Assembly: GCA_037043235.1 (NCBI GenBank) | Contig: JAWRVZ010000111.1 | Span: 1,817,501 to 1,881,500 of the forward strand | DNA from: Rhodeus uyekii | Taxonomy: Eukaryota > Chordata > Actinopteri > Cypriniformes > Acheilognathidae | Length of the DNA stretch: 64,000 nt | Reading direction: 5' to 3' | Shown: piece after piece, positions 41,401 through 53,343 of the stretch | How the letters are laid out: every line of letters starts with the position of its first letter | Position numbering within the stretch: position 1 is the stretch's first letter | Translations under genes and position numbers: made by a program | The notes under the pieces: model-generated | Databases searched by the model: none | The model's input: the letters and a program-made list of their open reading frames with translations, nothing else | Told to the model about the DNA's origin: nothing

Positions 41401-44400
41401 TCCATGGGCCGAGTCAGCACACTCAATAACTGCACTCAGTTGAGGATAACCCACACCTGTCTTAATGCGAGTGGTGCACACAGAACCTGAAGATCACAGC
41501 GTTGTCAAACATAACTAATATGCTATATGGAATATCTCATTTAATATGAAGAAAGATGATCTATTATGAATAGGGTACGATGGGACTAAAGGCTCCTTTG
41601 GTTTTTACTTTTCTCTAAACCACTAGATGACACAAAAATTGCCACAGCACTTTCCAAAATAACCACTTTTCAAGATGCATGTGGAAATTTGGCTAATCCT
41701 TGACACAATCGTGCACAGCAGTGCAAAGCTGATTCTGTGATACTTTGCTCAAATATCAGAGTTGTTGTTTTTGTATTTTGTAAATGATTTAAGTGGCAAA
41801 TGAGAATCAATTAATTACTGAATATATTTTGAGAAATGACTTAATGATTTTCAGTTTTGTTCAAGCAAATTAAAGCAACAGTTTTCAATAACGGAAGAAT
41901 ATGTAAAAGTATGGTATTTGGAGTAAAAGGTGCTCCTGCTGTTGCAGAAAAAGTCACAATGATTAACATTATAATAAACGTTTCCATTTGTTGACATGAC
42001 ATGGTTTGATTCAAATGGTAAATATCATATATTAAGTTGGGTGTCCACTTTAGAGATAATAATCACCCCATTTAAAATGAAATAAAAATAATATTTATTT
42101 TAAAATATGCCAATAAATCACATAATATAATAAAATATGATTTAAAATTATTTCTGTAAATCTATATTAAATTATGAGATCTAACTTAATGCTTTTAGGA
42201 TCTTTACTTTTTGAAATAATTTTGTTTCTCTGTTTTTAAACATATTTTTCTATTAAAGTATTTTAATGACAGTATATTTATTGAACAAAAATTAATTATT
42301 TTATTGATCAGAATTGACAGAAAAAATAGTGCAAACTTTTCTAAACTGATTATCTTGAACAAGTAGTAACTTTGGCTAAAATAAACATTACATTTGTAAC
42401 AATGTCTAAGTATTTGTAGCCAAATCTATTGCTCCATGAAATGTTCAATACAAACACATTTTGGGGTTTTTCTGCAATCATAAACTATAAGAGTAGTGAA
42501 AATCACATTTTTTCTTAATGTGTCCCTTTAGCCCCATTGTACCATATGTATTACAGTGTTGGGAAATCAAATCTGATACCTGGCCCAATGCCCACTTTAA
42601 TGATATCAGCTCCGGACAGAATGAGTTCCTCCACCATCTCTCCGGTCACCACATTTCCTGCCTAAATGATCAAGATCATTGTGTTATATGATACTTGTTG
42701 TTCAACAAACACTAAATAAATGTATATTAATATGATGTTTGGGCAAATATCTCACCATGATGGTGTGCTTGGGAAACTTTTCCCGAACTTTCTTTACAAA
42801 CTCCACAAAGTGTTCCGAATAGCCATTGGCCACGTCCAGGCAGATGTACTGGATGAGAGGAATGGCCTCCAGGATGCTGGACAATTTCTCCAGATCCGTC
42901 GGTCCGCTGCCGGAGCTGGCCGCGACATGCTGGGGACGAGACGGTAGATGCTGAAGACCAACACCGGAAACTTAGTGAAGAAATCAGGAATTCGCTGTCT
43001 AGAAAGCTAAATGTGTGAGGCGCTAAATGTGCTAAAACTTACATGTGTGTTAATATGGAATATTGGAATAAAAACATTTAAAAACACAATAGCTGCTTTT
43101 TATCTCACAATTCAGAAATGTGAATGTCAGAATGTTAGTTTTTAACGTCAGAATTGCAAGATATAGACTTGATGGAAACAAGCATCCATATACCTTGGTG
43201 GTTTCTAATGTATTCTGGGTCTGCTAGGCTGTTAGCTGTTGCTCAATAGTTGTGGCTAGTTGCTTGGTGGTTGCTAGGGTATTTTGCCGTTACTAGGGTG
43301 GTTCAGAGCACCCTGGGGGAATGGTAGGCCTTTTCTAGTTGTTGCTATGGTGTTCTAGGTGGATTAATTTATGTTGCAAGGTGGTTAGAAGGGATGGATG
43401 CCTTGTTAGATGGTTGCAAATATGTTCAGTCTGTTTTCTGGTCAGCTGACTGATTATACCTTTTAATTAAACTGCTTTTGATTAAGCAAGGCAAGAAAGT
43501 AATATTTGTCCGTTCACCTCAAGGCACTCTGGATGACTGGCAGCAAAAGTCTTCCACTCCTCCAGGGAGTAGTGCTTCTGGATGGCTGTGAAGAGAGTGT
43601 GCTGAAAGACAGAGTAGAGAGACGTCTGAGAGGCCAGAAAGTGTCTGGCTCTGAGACAGACAGAAATATAAATATAGTCTCTTGAAACCAGTGCATGGAA
43701 ACAGGACACGGCTAATTATGTTTCGGTGAGATCCTGATAATCAGAGATATAAAACATAGTAAAACAAGAGTTTTCCAGGGTTATATTTCAGATGCAGGTG
43801 CTGTGTTTCTTCAGTTAGTGTGAATTGTTTAAAGAAGCACTCACCTTGCTGAGCACCTGTGCCATCTCAAAAGTGCCGGTGGTGTCCATGTTAGCAGCGA
43901 TGACCGGGATGCCATTGTATGTCTGCTTTGAGTTCCGGAATGTGAAGGTCCTCTGCAGGTCAACCTTCAAGAACAAAAAGCAAAGAGGAAACGACTTTAT
44001 AAACATACAAAGAGTATGTGTGACAGTCTGAAGAACCTCGTTTTAATGGATAAACCCATAATCAACCCAAACATCATCACATTCTTCTGTCCCTGTAACC
44101 CATCCATGCATATATTCAAAGATATTACAACTGGAATATATTTAGACCTGTCACATATTCACTGTAACAACAAAGGCTGTTACTGCATACAGGCCTATTA
44201 TATATATTTCACATCCTTTTTCTGATTAAGATCCATAAGCCTTGACTCTGAGAAATATGTTTACATGCTCCACATCCATTGGATTATTACTGTGCTTAGT
44301 CAGCAAATTCAGAATAAAGACATGCACTTTCACTGGATATTATTCTTTCCCCGATGAATACATTTTTGGGGGATATTTTTAAGCATCTGATAACTGGTAT

Positions 44401-46491
44401 GCAGAACCACTAAGCAGAAAAGTTTTAGTTATTGTTTTAATTTCAATAGCTTGATACAATTGTCAGTATATAATAAACCGATATTTACCTTTGTTTGCAT
44501 GTTCAGATAATTATTAATCTTCAGTGGATATTCTGAATAAGGTGTTATATGATCCAAACCGCATACTAATTTGATTATATTAGTCATATTCCAGTTTTAA
44601 TATTAAAATGGAATTTTGATCTTTGACCATGCAAATCAGGTAAATGTTTACTTGACATTACTTGGGGTAAAAAATGTTTTTTTGTATTGTTACTGTTAGT
44701 TCATTAACATGCGTACTGTGTATGTATTGAGATTGCTCTACTCTGATTGACATGAAGCATCTATGCACTGTTGTTTTAATTATTATTATTATACAACAAG
44801 GTGAACTCAAATGTTTATAAGTTTAGGTTTATTAAACTTTTTTTGTTGTATTTATTATTTTTATGGTGTTTTTTGCATTATTTCTGAATGTAATAATAAA
44901 ATGTGACATGCTTTCTGGAAATTATGGTAGCTTTTAAAATATATTAAAATAGAAAATGTTCCCAATATAGCTGCTGTTTTACTGTATTTTTGATCCAATA
45001 AATTAATTATAAGAGTGATGGTGTAAGAAGCTTCTTAAAAAAAGATGAATTAATCTCAAAAATTATAACAGTAATACATACAATTAGATTAGAATATGAT
45101 GAAATTTGGTTTAATATAATTTCATCATCCTCAGCTGAGACATTGTGGTGGACTTAAATTAATTTGTGCTGAATCATTTATCGGTTTGACTGCTTGAGAA
45201 AAGAAAATATAGCAAACTGATATGCACAGAAGTTCTTTCTCTCTCTCATACACACACGCACAGACGTTCTCAGGTTCTCCGAATCAGTTCTCGATCATTT
45301 CCAGTTCTAGTAACTGCTGCAGTCACATCAGTCACACTACACTGCCCTATGAATAATCATCCTGCTGCTATTTGCTATTTTGTGCTGTGGGGAACAAATC
45401 CACCATTCTCCTGTTTGAAGAGACATTTCACAGATATTCTATTCATAAGCTTTGGATTCTCTCAGTTATTGTTGGTGTTTGAGGCTAGGTCAGGGATTGA
45501 TTACTGCAGGCTATAAAGAGGCCCTCCTCAGCTACTGTTCTACTTCAATAAGCCAGTATATCATCACTGCCGCGGTTAGGGCCCGTACAGTGACAGCCAT
45601 CGGATTAGCCAGCAGCAGCGAGATTTGACCGGCACTTTACGTCATCCTGCAGTGAAAACCTCCTCTGAATTCATCAGCCAGGACAAAAATAGGACGAAAT
45701 TAACAGAATATACAGTAGATGATCAATGTTGTAAACCTGACAGATTGCCATGTGGATTTTAACTAAAAAAAAGCTACACATTAACTAGAACAAAAGGATG
45801 AAATGTCTGGGTGAAATATGAAAGAATTACAAGCATGCAAACCTCATACCTGGCAGAGCAAAGTTTTTACCAGCCAAATGTCAGGACTAAGGAAATACAT
45901 ATGATGATTGTGTAAGAGGATGTTTTGGTCCCATTATGCATTGTTAGGTGGACCTAGAGTAACCAAGAGCAACACCAGAGTGGAATCTGCTTCAACTGAC
46001 TTGTAGGCATGGCTCAGGCCTATTTTTAAACATGTTTTCAAAGCACTAGCTCTCAGGTTGCTTTTCCTTGGCCTGGTCAGTCGACCCTGAAAACCACTGG
46101 ACTTGTTTCAAGACACATCAACAACACAAAATAAAGAGAAGCCAACACATACTGGAGAACTGTATGCTGATCAGGCTTGATAAACCACCACTGGTTGAAG
46201 CTTAAACATGTGCCCCATAAAAACAACTCTGTCAGATGAACTTCATCAAGGTCATCCAGTTTTTTAGTTTCATTCTTTGCGACTCCCAAACATACACGCA
46301 GCTGCCTTGGTACTGTTAAATTAATCTTTCAATTATAAAAAGACAAGTAAAAAAGCCAGTAGAACAAATTTCTTTTAACAGAGACAGCAAGCAGATGTTC
46401 TTACCTCAGACCTGCTCTTCAGACTGCTCCTCTTTGGTCTGAAAAGAACATCTTTGAAGTCCAGTTTGAGGTCAGCATCTACCCGGGGCAT
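38452..46491 (-). CDS. gmpr: GMP reductase
   Basis: GMP reductase deaminates GMP to IMP using NADPH, a cytosolic purine-salvage step. Nine exons, 5' to 3' in the gene: 46491-46405, 43964-43845, 43601-43518, 42929-42756, 42661-42580, 41486-41380, 40123-40081, 38945-38786, 38632-38452. All introns are GT..AG and the phases close, giving 345 codons, the human GMPR length. The protein starts MPRVDADLKLDFKDVL. The active-site loop GPGSVCTTR places the catalytic Cys at residue 186 and Thr at 188, the human numbering. DGGCSCPGDVAKAFGAGADF and FYGMSSDTAM are the IMPDH/GMPR barrel motifs that bind phosphate and substrate. The end, RVTQQSSQMFS, resembles the human end. No breaks are seen. Introns hold a Tigger-like MITE and a fold-back MITE. 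GMPR rather than GMPR2 is favoured by linkage to atxn1. Confidence 0.96.
39005..39728. mobile_element. Tigger-like non-autonomous DNA transposon in gmpr intron 7
   Basis: The left end is CAGAGATCCCTCGTTTATC and the right end, complemented, CAGTAATCCCTCGCCACTT, with TA dinucleotides directly outside both ends (39003-39004 and 39729-39730). Those ends and the TA target are typical of pogo/Tigger-type elements. The interior of about 700 bp carries an (ATG)n run at 39312-39341 and no transposase. Confidence 0.7.
40531..40544 (-). promoter_or_regulatory. CTCF motif in gmpr intron 6
   Basis: The minus strand reads CCAGCAGATGGCGC, a perfect fit to the CTCF core CCASYAGRKGGCRS, in a locally CpG-containing patch (40525-40580). 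Confidence 0.5.
41014..41330. mobile_element. cyprinid fold-back MITE in gmpr intron 6
   Basis: The left arm starts AAAGGGACAGTTCACT and carries CAAGTTGTTCCAAACATGAA, TTCTTCTGTTGAACACAAAA and GTGGTAACCAGACAGTTGAC. The right arm repeats these inverted (GTCGACTGTCTGGTTACCAA, TTTTGTGTTCAACAGAAGA, GGTTTGGAACAACATGAGG). It is the best-preserved hairpin of the four copies. Its right end lies just before gmpr exon 6. Confidence 0.8.
43196..43412. repeat. degenerate GTTGCTAGG-type minisatellite in gmpr intron 3
   Basis: Units such as GTGGTTGCTAGGGT, GTTGTTGCTATGGTGTTC and GTGGCTAGTTGCTTGG recur. It is the opposite-strand counterpart of the repeat at 11941-12025. Confidence 0.65.
43965..46404 (-). 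other. gmpr: gmpr intron 1
   Basis: The largest gmpr intron, about 2.4 kb and AT-rich. I see no exon, no recognisable mobile element and no RNA gene inside it. Confidence 0.6.
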
Positions 46492-46612
46492 ATTGACAGG
46501 CCTGAGAGCGGATGAGAATCTCCTGAGATGGGTTGGTGCGGTCACTGGTGCAGTCACTGGTCCAAAGCTCCAGGCACCAAACCCGAACCGGCAGAAGAAC
46601 AGCGTATTTATA
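46492..46612 (-). promoter_or_regulatory. gmpr: gmpr core promoter and 5' UTR
   Basis: On the minus strand TATAAATA sits at 46612-46605, which predicts transcription starting near 46575-46580 and a 5' UTR of about 85-90 nt. The UTR reads in frame with gmpr without a stop from just below the TATA box to the ATG, but contains no in-frame ATG. Confidence 0.5.
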
Positions 46613-47372
46613 GTGTAGGAAGGGCCGTCACTACCCAGGCCCCCATGGCTTTATTTGGCAAGGCCTGTACGTTCTCTCCTTCCCTCTCTCTCCACTTCCC
46701 CCCTCCGCCTGCATTCAGTCTAGAGTGGCAGCAGCAGATAAAAGTGTTTCTTATGACTGTCTGACACACATAAATACACAAGCGCAGTCACTGCAGCTCA
46801 GCTCAGCACTGCAGTATGTGCACAGAGCTCCTGCTGTACAGCGGAGGTACTGCTGCTCTGAATCAATGAGTGGACTCATGGGAAATGAGAGAGAGGGAGG
46901 GATGGCGTAATATAGGAAGGACATGAAATACAGGTATACTTGTCCTTTACTTTTTGATGTCTAATACAGAAATCATGACCCTTGAACCTCAAAAAGTCCA
47001 CGTGGTACACTAAAAATATAATCATGTAACTTTATTGAAGATGTGCATTTCCTGAATTAAGTATAATTTAAATAATTGTACCCTTTTGTCATCATTTTCT
47101 TGCTATGCACTATCTACAGCTTTATTAAACCTGACTGTTTTTTTCTTTGCATTTGATGTATTTCTAGTATTTGATATCATAATTTAGTGTCTGTTGTTTG
47201 TAATTACCATCACTGCTTTACATTGTTTTACACTATATCCCTTATGTTAGATACTTAGTATTTTCTTTTTTCCAAAAAGTTTTTTATTATCGCACCGGAC
47301 TAAAACTTACTTTCCGTCTTTTACACTTCTGGTGATCCTGGTCAAACATTACCGCCCTACAAAAATAACTAA
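46613..47372. other. gmpr upstream region, no gene seen
   Basis: It holds a pyrimidine-rich tract (46670-46720) next to the gmpr TATA box and otherwise AT-rich non-coding DNA. Confidence 0.45.
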
Positions 47373-48512
47373 TACAGTGGTATGAAAAAGAATTTGCCCC
47401 ATTCCTGATTTCTTTTTTCTTGTTTGTCACACTTAAATGTTTCAGATCAAACTAATTTAAATATTAGTAAATGATAACACAAAATTCAGTTTTTAAATTA
47501 AGGTTGTTATTATTAAGGGAAAACAAAATCCAAACCTAGAGGGCCCTGTGTGAAAAAGTGATTTCTCTAGTCCTGCCTGACAAAGTGAAGTAGACCAAAA
47601 TATATTCAAAAGACATCATGCCGAGGTACAAAGAAATTCAGGAACTAATGAGAAAGTAATTGCTAAATAAATTTCTAAAGCTTTGGGACTCCAGCGAACC
47701 ACTGTGAGAGCCATTATCCACAAATGGCGAACACATGGAACAGTGGTGAACTTTCCCAGGAGTGGCTGGCCGACTAAAATTACCCAAAGAGCACAGCGAC
47801 GGCTCATCCACAAAAGACCCCATGAAATCCAAAAAACTGCAAGCCTCACTTGCCTCGGTTAAGGTCAGCGTTCATGACTCCACCCTAAGAAAGAGACGGA
47901 GCATAAATAGCTTTTAAGGCAGAGTTCCAAGATGAAAACCACTGCTGAGCAAAAAGAACAGAAAGGCTTGTCTTAGCCAGAAAACATCTTGATGATCCCC
48001 AAGACTTTGGGGAAAATACTCTGGACTGATGAGACAAAAGCTGAACTTTCTGCAAGGTGTGTGTCCCATTAAATCTGCCATACAAATAACACCGTATTTC
48101 AGAAAAACATCATCGTACCAACATCAAAATATAGTGGTGGTAGTGTGATGGTGTGGGGCTGTTTTGGTGCTTCAGGACGGAAGACTTTTTGTGATAAATG
48201 GAACTGTGAATTCTGCTGTATACCAAAAAATCCTTAAGGAGAATGTCCAAATCTGTTTGTGACCTCAAGCTGAAGTGAACTTGGATTCTGCAGCATAACA
48301 TTTGCTCCAAAACACACCAGCAAGTCCACCTCTGAATGATTAAAGAAAAACAAAATTAAGACTTTCGGGTGGCCTAGTCAAAGTCCTGACCTTTTGTTAT
48401 GCTGTGGCATGACCTTAAAAAGGCAGTTCATGCTCGAATACCCTCCAATCTGTCTGAATTACAACAATTCTGCAAAGATGAGTGGGCCAAAATTCCTCAA
48501 CATTTCTTTGTA
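47373..48512 (+). mobile_element. degenerate Tc1-like transposon (3'-truncated)
   Basis: The left end reads CAGTGGTATGAAAAAGAATT, typical of a fish Tc1-like terminal repeat. On the + strand, broken frames give the Tc1 helix-turn-helix region (ALGLQRTTVRAIIHKW, then VVNFPRSGWPTKITQRAQRR), then YSGGSVMVWGCFGASG near 48130 and HARIPSNLSELQQFCKDEW near 48430. Stops and frameshifts are frequent and the right terminal repeat was not found. It is inactive and old. Confidence 0.85.
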
Positions 48513-48774
48513 TTTTTTTTTTAACTGAATGATTGAAGGATACATTGATCTAAGCTGATATTGGTCAAAAAGGACCATCCATTGAAAATGAATGGGGGCG
48601 ATCAGAAATAAGAGAAACATCATGAGCACGTTCATGTTCACGTCTGTAGCTGAGTGCTTGCAGACATAAATATAAATCACACACTGTATCTTAATAAATG
48701 AAACTTTCCATTAGAAAAAATAAAAATTATATATACGTTCTATAACTCTTTTGTATAGTCTACCAAAAATGTAC

Positions 48775-48945
48775 AGGCTGATCGAACTTGCAAGAAGTTC
48801 ATCACAGCAAGCATCAATGCCTTCGTCATCTAAAAACTGCCTACACACTCTAGCCACAAGACACCAGGCATTATCATGCACTAGGAACCCAGGGCGCACT
48901 GCACCAGCATACAGTATCTGAGAACTTCATCCCAGTAACTTACAG
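48775..48945 (-). mobile_element. fragment of a second Tc1-like transposase
   Basis: The minus strand encodes HDNAWCLVARVCRQFLDDEG, the recognisable segment around the second catalytic Asp (usually QDNARPHVA in this group). The flanking TGATGAACTTCTTGCAAGTT also resembles the element at 57 kb, so both probably belong to one family. Only a fragment remains. Confidence 0.75.
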
Positions 48946-49097
48946 GAGTAAGGGATCAGAGAAGTCAGAGACCTAGGTTTAACATCTCATTCGAAGGATG
49001 GTGCTAGTTACGGTAGTGTACCCGCCACTACACAGGGATGTTAGGACCCACACAGATCATAGGGTGAGCCTCCTCTACTGGCCTTGCTAACACCTTT

Positions 49098-49172
49098 TTT
49101 AGAAGCAACCTGGTTTTCCCAGGAGATCTCCCATCCAGGTACTGATGAGGCTCAACTAAGCTGTCAAATGTG
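49098..49172 (-). repeat. 5S rRNA-related fragment (SINE3-like relic)
   Basis: The + strand TTTTCCCAGGAGATCTCCCA, then CATCCAGGTACTGATGAGGCTCAAC, matches the complement of the 5S rRNA internal promoter region (boxes A and C), with a small deletion. Fish genomes carry SINEs with 5S-derived heads. The match is too short and diverged for a functional 5S gene. Confidence 0.6.
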
Positions 49173-49494
49173 TTTTTTCAAATGCACAGAGTTCATGTGG
49201 AGCAGTATGTTCTACGAAACATGGAACACATCAGACTATACTTTTATATAAAGTATATGAAATCAAAGCCTACAGTAACAGTTTCAAACTGCTTGCCATT
49301 GTTAGTTTGTACTCTTATTTATCGCTGGAATAAATGTAGTTGAAAACGCAGAATTTTGTAGTTTGTTTAATAATTAAAACCATTTCGCAGCTCCCATGGG
49401 TTATACTTATAAGTAGAAAAAATTACAGAAATCTGTATAAATATATATATTCCTGACAAATTTCATTAAAATCTCCACAGTGGTTTTAAAGGCT

Positions 49495-52082
49495 TTAGGC
49501 CACCCCGTCCAGCTTGAGGGTCCAGGCTTGAGCAGGTGAGGAAGGCAGATCAGGCAGCATCACGATCAGTCCTGCTGATTCTAGAGGAGCCCATTTTAAA
49601 GGCTTAGGATTCCCCAACAAAGTCACCTGAACAGAGTTCCAACAGATAATTAATTTACTGTTTGCCAAAAACATTTTATTCCTTACTTCTAATGAATCCA
49701 TAAATCTTTACCACTGTGCTCTTGGAGGTTTTGGGCATAGAAAGCTTAAATGGGTTTTCCATGGGATTGGCGGTTAAGATCGCATACACAGTGCTTGTGT
49801 TTTTTGAAGTATACCTGGAATTGAAGGAAAATGTTAAACTTTCTATTAAAGCTGTGAAAGCTAATATTAATTACACCACAGGCTAACTAAGACTAAAATA
49901 AAACTCCAGAAACAGGCAGAGAAGGAACAAAAACTATAGTTGAGGAATTCAGGCTGCTTATAAAAAGACCAAGAAGTAAATCACATCATTAATGACAATA
50001 AAAATCATCGTAATGTAAGCATTTGTAACAGTTTGCGTTAATTCTAGATATCAACTACTTCACTACGATCTACCCCTATCAGCTTGGCTCAAGAATATTA
50101 AGTTATGATTGGTCATACACTTATGCAGTCTTAAATTAAAATTTTCTCATATGATTCCTGTCATACTGAACAAGGTCTCTAGATAACGATTTCACTGGAG
50201 CTGGAATGCTGGAGCTTCTATAACAATACAGCTTAGAAAAACAAGAGAAGGTTTAAAACATCAACACACCAGACAAGAACAGTAGCATTCTCCGCCTGAA
50301 CTCTCCAAGGTTTAGTTGCATAGATGGCTTCACCGTTGATCTTCAACCAGGATCCAATTGCTCTGAGACGCTCCTCAAAGACAGGTGCGATCACACCGTC
50401 AGCTGTGGGCCCCACATTCAACAGGTAGTTCCCCCCTAAAGCCACAGTGTAGACCAGGTCCTGTGGTCACAACATGTGAGATTAAAAACTTACTTCAATC
50501 ATTAGACACGTCATGAACTTTCAGCTTTAAGCTTTTGTGTCCATATGTTTTATTCATATACAAGACATTATTTACAGTACAGGAATCTAGTCATTCATCT
50601 GAGGCAAGCACTTTTGCTCATTAGCAACACTTCACACCTTTATGATGGACGGTAGATCCATCAAGTCCCTTAGTTTCATATTTCGGCGATACCCCCATGA
50701 TAGTGTGTCCACTGACTGACATTTCTCCCACTTGTGATTAGGCAGCTGTCCAGGAGTGAACTTGTCAGCACAGTTGTAATAACCTCCATGTTTACAGTAA
50801 CAGCCATTCCCCCATCGGTCATTGGTCACCACCACATCCTGTGAGGAGAGCAATAATGTAGTCATTATGATCAGAATTACAATCTGAGAATGTTCTAAAA
50901 TAAGATTGGCGAGACACGACGATCTCACTTTGACCGGACTATCGTTGTAGAGCCAGGCGAGGAATTGTGTAGAATTCCAGTAAGTGTCTGGTGCTTCCCA
51001 GTCCCCATCTGACCAAATCAAGTCTGGCTTGTACCTGAGATGTTGAAAACATCACAAATTAAAGGTTTCATAAACGTAAACCATAAACACTATATTGAGT
51101 GTAAAGGTTGATCTTTACACAGAAATATTCAACTGAACAGTCAAGCTTGTCATAAACAATTGTTCGTCCTTCTCCATTCCATACCATCACATGACTGATG
51201 CAAATGTACCTGTTGACAAGATTGATGAGTTCTGGCATAGCTTTTTTTGCAACAAAATCCTGATTCTTGAAACCAGATTCCTTGTCACTCAGGTAGATGG
51301 GATTGAACCATTCATACAGAGAGCTGTAGAGCCCATAATGCAGAGACCTAATACAAAGAGAAAACTTACTTTATTAAATTAAGAATACCATAAAGCTATT
51401 GAACATTTCCACAGTTGCTGCTAAGGAAAAAAGATAGTTCATTGAAACTGTATGGATAAAATTGAAGGGGGTATACATATACTACAGTCTTTGTTGCAAT
51501 TTTCTACACAATACCTATTTCTTATTGCATTGCCCAAATCTCCGACAAGATCCCTATGAGGTCCATTATCCACAGAATTCCAATTCCAGGAATTTGGGGA
51601 ACCCCAATTTGTGAAGCCTTCGTGGTGTTTCGACGTGAGGACCACATATCTGAGAAGCATGAAAAACAAAATGATATTTACAACAAACACAGGAAAGCGT
51701 CACTGCAAAGTCATCTCATAAATACATACTTTGCTCCCGAAGCTTCGAAGATATCAGCCCACTCATCAGGATCAAAAAACTGCGCGTGGAAATCAGGGGC
51801 GAAGTCGGTATAGCTGAATCCAGGGGGATAGTTTTTGATCATAAACAAGATATAAGCAGGATTATGTGCGCCTTTCCAGTTCCACCAGAACCACTCGCTG
51901 CCGAACGCAGGAACTGAAAACACCCCCCAATGGACGAAGATCCCGAACTTCACCTCGTCGTACCACTCGGGTAGGGGTCTGGAGTCCAGACTGGCCCAGT
52001 CCGGTGTGTATCGAGCCCTGGTTGATGAAGCGCGTGATAGTAAACAAAGAAGCAGCGAAATCTGATACAGAGTCACGTGCAT
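49495..52082 (-). CDS. fuca1: alpha-L-fucosidase, tandem copy A
   Basis: Lysosomal glycosidase of family GH29 that removes terminal L-fucose from glycans. Eight coding exons: 52082-51730, 51649-51515, 51347-51210, 51034-50929, 50838-50638, 50460-50270, 49814-49712, 49626-49495. All are GT..AG, phases close, 452 codons (human FUCA1 466). The N-terminus MHVTLYQISLLLCLLSRASS looks like a signal peptide. Motifs: FGIFVHWGVFSVPAFGSEWF, SKHHEGFTNW, DLIWSDGDWEAPDTYW, VTNDRWG, LGGNYLLNVGPTADG. By alignment Asp218 (WSDG) is the nucleophile and Glu282 (HKWE) the acid/base; their 64-residue spacing equals human 225/289. WNST is a likely glycosylation site. The gene is intact. Copy B lies 4142 bp upstream in the transcription sense. 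fuca1 is favoured over fuca2; zebrafish nomenclature would be fuca1.1 or fuca1.2. Confidence 0.93.
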
Positions 52083-52400
52083 GATTGATCACAACTCACA
52101 TACCCGAGCGCGCGCACTGTGATCGGGAAAAGTCAATCTAATGCATGAATGACAATATGCACCGATTTTTCGCAGACATAACTTATGATTAATGCAAACC
52201 AGGAAACTAATTTGTATTTCCTGGTTAACAAATGCCGTCACCACGTGACTAAAACACATGACTTACCTTCAAAACAACTCTTAACAAAGGATGGGGAAAC
52301 AAATGAATTCTCAAACAGGAATTGGACTACACTGATGAAAGAAAAAGGTTTCGCTTCCCATCCGCAGTAATCTATGCCACTCGTTCCTTTTTGTAAAAGG
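52083..52400 (-). other. fuca1 copy A 5' region with candidate non-coding exon
   Basis: On the minus strand, TTGTTTTGAAG is followed by GTAAGT (exon edge at 52267), and exactly the same donor context occurs at 56417 upstream of copy B, in otherwise diverged sequence. A possible acceptor (GATCACAG) lies about 45 nt before the ATG in both. This suggests an upstream untranslated exon shared by both copies. Confidence 0.4.
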
Positions 52401-52621
52401 GGAAATGCTAGTTTTACTCTCTTAAATGTTTTAAATATACAAATATTTATTCAAACATAATCCATAATTAGCCACTGCTCAATTACACCAAACATAGCAT
52501 GAAACAGAATCCCCCGCTGTCTAATGTTTCACATACAAATTAATCTTCTAAAATTAATCGAAAATTTCAACAAATAATTCAGTGCCAAATAATCTTTTTT
52601 ATTAAATAAATGGTAGGGCAA

Positions 52622-53343
52622 TTTACTCTTAAGACCCAAGGACCAGATTTGATGAATGAAGACCAGGAGTCAAAGTGCAGTCAACCCAATAAAATTTTAG
52701 TAAATAATAGTTTGCAGTTTCATCAGCAGAAGGCAGCTTCAGGTCTCACAAGGAGTTTGTAGGCCGCCCCACTTTACAATCACATTGTCACAGCAATTAT
52801 ACTCTAACAGAAGCTACTAACCATGTCATCGCTTAAAGTTGAATGATCCTGATTGACTAAGAAACAGAATAACTTAGAAAAAATCCACTCCTGGACAGAA
52901 GTATATCTTCGATGATCACATAGTTGACAACAAGGCCTCCGGTTCTGGCACTAAGCGACCTTCTAGGTTGCAGAACTGCATTTCTATGCGTCACCTTGTT
53001 GAGAAAACCAAGTCATTCCGTCTCCTTTAAAATTTGTCAAGCTCTGGCTCTAAACAAGAAACTTTCCCCAAAACATACTGATATTGATGATGTGCTTTCT
53101 CTCAGTGAACGGTTCAGACAATGTTAATCTGCATTCCCTATTGTTTGATTTAAGTAAACGCTCTAACTAATAATTGGTCACATAATGGACAGATTAAAGT
53201 GTACATACATTTGAAGAAGTCCTTCTGAAACTTAAATTATAAATCAATTAAAAGTATACAAATTGAACCGGCAGTGAATCCGGAATCGGTCCCTTCAAAA
53301 TAACATGAAAGAAAAGTGGTTAAACTGGCAGTTTGTGACAGTT
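52622..53343 (-). repeat. LTR-like interspersed repeat, copy 2
   Basis: It shares with the copies at 14957-15430 and 60112-60797 an end with a TCTTAA core, then TCATCAGCAGAAGGCAGCTT, GGTCTCACAAGGAGTTTGTA, GGCCGCCCCAC, TATCTTCGATGATCACATAG, AAGTCATTCCGTCTCC and TAATAATTGGTCACATAA. It is the longest copy, about 720 bp, lies between the two fucosidase genes, and is absent from the corresponding position next to the other copy. Non-coding; an LTR is likely but not proven. Confidence 0.6.

Noticed and set aside
48711..48899. Minus-strand 62-codon ORF considered as a gene
   Set aside because: Its HDNAWCLVARVCRQFLDDEG segment is a Tc1 transposase fragment, so it is annotated as a mobile-element relic.
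49098..49172. Functional 5S rRNA gene
   Set aside because: Only about 55-60 bases match, with a deletion and no full-length 120-bp gene or terminator.
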